From positions 50,781 to 114,780 of the forward strand of contig JAJECH010000054.1 of the NCBI GenBank assembly GCA_022822135.1: a DNA stretch of 64,000 nt, read 5' to 3'. Shown here in pieces: positions 61,550 to 64,000 of this stretch. Position numbers and translations under genes: made by a program. The first letter of the stretch is position 1. The number at the start of each line of letters is the position of its first letter. Source of the stretch: Pseudomonadales bacterium (GTDB taxonomy: Bacteria; Pseudomonadota; Gammaproteobacteria; Pseudomonadales; Azotimanducaceae). The notes beneath the pieces were generated by a model, which did not search any database, was not told the origin of the DNA, and was given only the letters and a program-made list of their open reading frames with translations.

Positions 61550-64000
61550 TTACCGACGGGGAGTAACTCGACTTGGTGTTCGCGCCGCTCGTTGAAATCT
61601 AACTGCCAATCTGCTTGGTGGTTAGCTGGCGCTATTTCGACTGCCGTGACTTTGTACTCGGGACAGTTGGTGAACTCATCGGAGAGACTGGTCGTGATGA
61701 CGTTCGTACCCGTGCTCGGGTAGTGGAATGTCGTGTAAACGACACCGGGCACAACCTTTTCGGTTACCTCAGCTCGTAATGTGATCTCACCGACACGACT
61801 GCGGATGGACACCCAATCAGAAGTGTGAATCCCACGAAGTTCTGCATCGCTCGGGTGAATCTCAAGAACATCTTCGTCCAACCACACGGTGTTTTCGGTT
61901 CTTCGAGTCTGGGTGCCAACGTTGTAGTGGTGGAGTTTTCTTCCCGTCGTCAAAAGCAATGGAAACTTGCGATTCGTGCGTTCTTCGGTCGGGACGTACT
62001 CAGTGATTTTGAAAAGTCCCTTGCCTCGCACGAATTCCTCAACGTGCATTACCGGAGTCCCTTCGGGAGACTCCTCTGTCACAGGCCATTGCGCACTGTG
62101 AACATCATCCAAGTGATCGAACGACAATCGTTCAAAATCTGGTGTGGATGTTGCAAGCTCGTCCAGGATCTCGGCAGGGGAGTCATAGGACATGTCATAG
62201 CCCATCGCTTGGGCTATTTCACAGGTCACCTGCCACTCTTCTTTTTCTGTTTTAGGTGCAATCGCAGGGCGGACACGGTTGAAGCGTCGTTCGGCGTTCA
62301 CAAACGTCCCGTCCTTTTCAAGGAAGGATGTTCCAGGTAAGAAGATATGCGCGAATTTACCCGTCTCCGTCAAGAACAGGTCTTGCACGATCACGCAATC
62401 CATGGCCTTCAGCGCTTCTTCGACGTGTTTGGTATTCGGATCAGACTGGGCGAAGTCTTCACCTTGAATGTACATGCCCTTGAACGAGCCAGCGACCGCG
62501 CCGTCGAACATATTCGGAATGCGTAGACCTGGTTCGTCGTCGAGCGTGATCCCCCATAGTTCGTTGAAACTCTCTCGTACGGCTTCACTCACGATCGGTC
62601 GATGTCCGGGCAACTCGTGTGGGAATGAACCAACGTCCGTGGAACCTTGCACGTTGTTTTGACCGCGTAGAGGATTAATGCCAACGCCAGGACGACCGAT
62701 ATTGCCAGTCGCCATCGCGAGGTTCGCCATGCCCATGACCATCGCTGAACCTTGACTGTGTTCGGTGACGCCTAAGCCGTAGTAGACAGATGCATTTGGC
62801 GCCGCGGCGTACATGCGCGCCGCATGACGAAGTGCCTCAGCCGAAACACCGCAGATCTCGGCAACTGACTCAGGTGAGTTTTCATCTTGCCGTATGAAAT
62901 CACACCAATCTTCAAAGGAGTCAAACTCGCATCGTGACTTAACAAAATCCAGGTCACATAGCTCTTCAGTGACGATGACGTGTGCGAGTGCGTTGATGAA
63001 CGGTAGATTAGTACCGGGTTTAAGTGGTACGTGCTCGGCGGCTTCTACATGAGGTGAGCGAACGAAGTCGATCTCGCGTGGGTCCGCTACGATGATCTTG
63101 GCGCCTTCACGCAAGCGTTGCTTGATGCGACTCGCAAATACGGGGTGACCTTGCGTGGGATTTGCACCGATCAACAGGATCAGATCGCTCGCTTCGACGG
63201 AGTCGAAATCCTGCGTACCCGCCGCCGTACCGAACGTCTGAATCAAGCCGTAGCCAGTAGGCGAGTGGCACACTCGTGCGCACGTATCGATGTTGTTGTT
63301 TTGGAATGCCGTACGTACCAGCTTCTGGACGACGTAGATCTCTTCAATCGTTACTCTGGACGACGAAACCGCGCCAATCGACTTGCGGCCGTACTTAGCT
63401 TGGATTTCAGTGAGTCTGCTCGCGGTTTCTTGAACTGCGCGCTCCCACGATACCTCTTGCCAAGGCTCGTCGATGCTGTCCCTGATCATGGGCTTGTAAA
63501 TACGTTCTTGGTGGTTCGCATATCCCCACGCAAACCGACCTTTGACGCAGGAAGCCCCGTGATTAGCTTTCCCTTCTTTATCCGGCACCATGCGAACGAC
63601 TTGATCGCCTTTCATTTCCGCTTTGAACGAACAGCCGACACCGCAGTAGCCACAGGTGGTTAACACGGTACGGTCAGGAACGCCGTGCTCGATGACGGTT
63701 TTTTCCATCAAAGTCGCTGTTGGACATGCTTGCACGCAGGCACCGCAGGACACACATTCAGAATCGAAGAACGACTCTGCGCCGGTCGAGATCTTGGATG
63801 CGAATCCTCGATCGTCGACGGTAAGTGCAAACGTTCCTTGAATCTCGTCACACGCCCGAACACAGCGGGAGCAAACGATGCACTTCGACGGATCAAAGGT
63901 GAAGTAAGGATTGCTTTCGTCTTTCGTTTCTTCTAGGTGATTCGCACCTTCTTCGTAGCGAACTTCACGCAATCCGACTTGCCCGGCGACATCCTGTAGC
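61546..64000 (-). CDS. fdhA: Formate dehydrogenase, molybdenum/iron-sulfur catalytic subunit, 5' end cut by window
   Basis: The large subunit of an NAD-type formate dehydrogenase, oxidising formate to CO2. The frame continues past base 64000 (AGQVGLREVRY precedes 63972), so the N-terminal 2Fe-2S part lies outside. Seen: two ferredoxin clusters (CIVCSRCVRACDE, CVSCGACVQACP), the catalytic-domain 4Fe-4S motif TTCGYCGVGCSF, SCVKGRFAWGYANHQERIYK, and the active-site segment DTCARVCHSPTGYGL. There the metal ligand is Cys, encoded TGC at 63270-63268, not selenocysteine. The C-terminal domain binds the cofactor (LLLTTGRKLHHYN). First visible gene of a six-gene leftward operon. Confidence 0.95.
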   Translation of the reverse strand, partial: LQDVAGQVGLREVRYEEGANHLEETKDESNPYFTFDPSKCIVCSRCVRACDEIQGTFALTVDDRGFASKISTGAESFFDSECVSCGACVQACPTATLMEKTVIEHGVPDRTVLTTCGYCGVGCSFKAEMKGDQVVRMVPDKEGKANHGASCVKGRFAWGYANHQERIYKPMIRDSIDEPWQEVSWERAVQETASRLTEIQAKYGRKSIGAVSSSRVTIEEIYVVQKLVRTAFQNNNIDTCARVCHSPTGYGLIQTFGTAAGTQDFDSVEASDLILLIGANPTQGHPVFASRIKQRLREGAKIIVADPREIDFVRSPHVEAAEHVPLKPGTNLPFINALAHVIVTEELCDLDFVKSRCEFDSFEDWCDFIRQDENSPESVAEICGVSAEALRHAARMYAAAPNASVYYGLGVTEHSQGSAMVMGMANLAMATGNIGRPGVGINPLRGQNNVQGSTDVGSFPHELPGHRPIVSEAVRESFNELWGITLDDEPGLRIPNMFDGAVAGSFKGMYIQGEDFAQSDPNTKHVEEALKAMDCVIVQDLFLTETGKFAHIFLPGTSFLEKDGTFVNAERRFNRVRPAIAPKTEKEEWQVTCEIAQAMGYDMSYDSPAEILDELATSTPDFERLSFDHLDDVHSAQWPVTEESPEGTPVMHVEEFVRGKGLFKITEYVPTEERTNRKFPLLLTTGRKLHHYNVGTQTRRTENTVWLDEDVLEIHPSDAELRGIHTSDWVSIRSRVGEITLRAEVTEKVVPGVVYTTFHYPSTGTNVITTSLSDEFTNCPEYKVTAVEIAPANHQADWQLDFNERREHQVELLPVGK

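Noticed and set aside
63268..63270. Selenocysteine codon in fdhA
   Set aside because: The codon is TGC, and no SECIS-like loop was seen after it; the residue is cysteine.

Overview
This window looks like a chromosome segment from a gammaproteobacterium, probably a free-living heterotroph, possibly marine. The reasons are the gene blocks recJ-prfB-lysS, trpS-scpA-scpB-rluB and gyrA-pheA-hisC-tyrA-cmk, together with RF3, TusB/TusC, UbiG/YciK and RF2 with its programmed frameshift. The proteins are rich in Asp and Glu, base composition is moderate, genes are tightly packed, and TTG and GTG starts are common. The exact order is not resolvable by eye. No phage, insertion sequence or CRISPR array was seen.

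Layout. 1-12.7 kb: catabolic and oxidative enzymes (two Gfo/Idh/MocA oxidoreductases, a TauD-type dioxygenase, a class III aminotransferase, an ACAD10/11-type phosphotransferase), an MTH1-like Nudix hydrolase, ApaG, PepN, PrfC and a DUF4143 ATPase. 12.9-16.1 kb: selA-selB. 16.3-22.8 kb: a 3-hydroxyisobutyrate dehydrogenase-type enzyme, an ImmA-type peptidase/PIN pair, a KpsS-like glycosyltransferase, a GFA protein, tusC-tusB and gltA. 23-33.1 kb: housekeeping run hom, recJ, prfB, lysS, ung, trpS, scpA, scpB, rluB. 33.5-34.1 kb: a HigBA toxin-antitoxin. 34.2-37.2 kb: yciK, ubiG and a carboxylesterase. 37.4-43.9 kb: gyrA and an overlapping aromatic amino acid/cmk cluster. 44-45.5 kb: a small accessory insert with a TIR-domain gene and a frameshifted trypsin-like protease. 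45.6-48.7 kb: bioFDA. 48.9 kb: tRNA-Pro(GGG), overlapped antisense by the 3' end of a Baeyer-Villiger monooxygenase gene. 51.3-54.2 kb: a BsuBI/PstI-type restriction-modification system with a frameshifted nuclease gene. 54.6-56.9 kb: an SDR and two DsbA-fold isomerase-like genes. 57-64 kb: one leftward operon, fdhA-fdhD-mobA-crotonase-crotonase-PhyH/HEAT.

Most useful leads: the TIR plus protease pair between cmk and bioA, where rpsA would normally follow cmk; a GyrA whose quinolone-determining positions read Ser/Gln/Glu instead of Gly/Ser/Asp and which has a long low-complexity N-terminus; the formate dehydrogenase operon carrying two crotonases without the usual catalytic glutamates and a PhyH-HEAT fusion; selenocysteine machinery beside a formate dehydrogenase that uses cysteine; and two one-base frameshifts in defence-type genes, which may be decay or assembly error.
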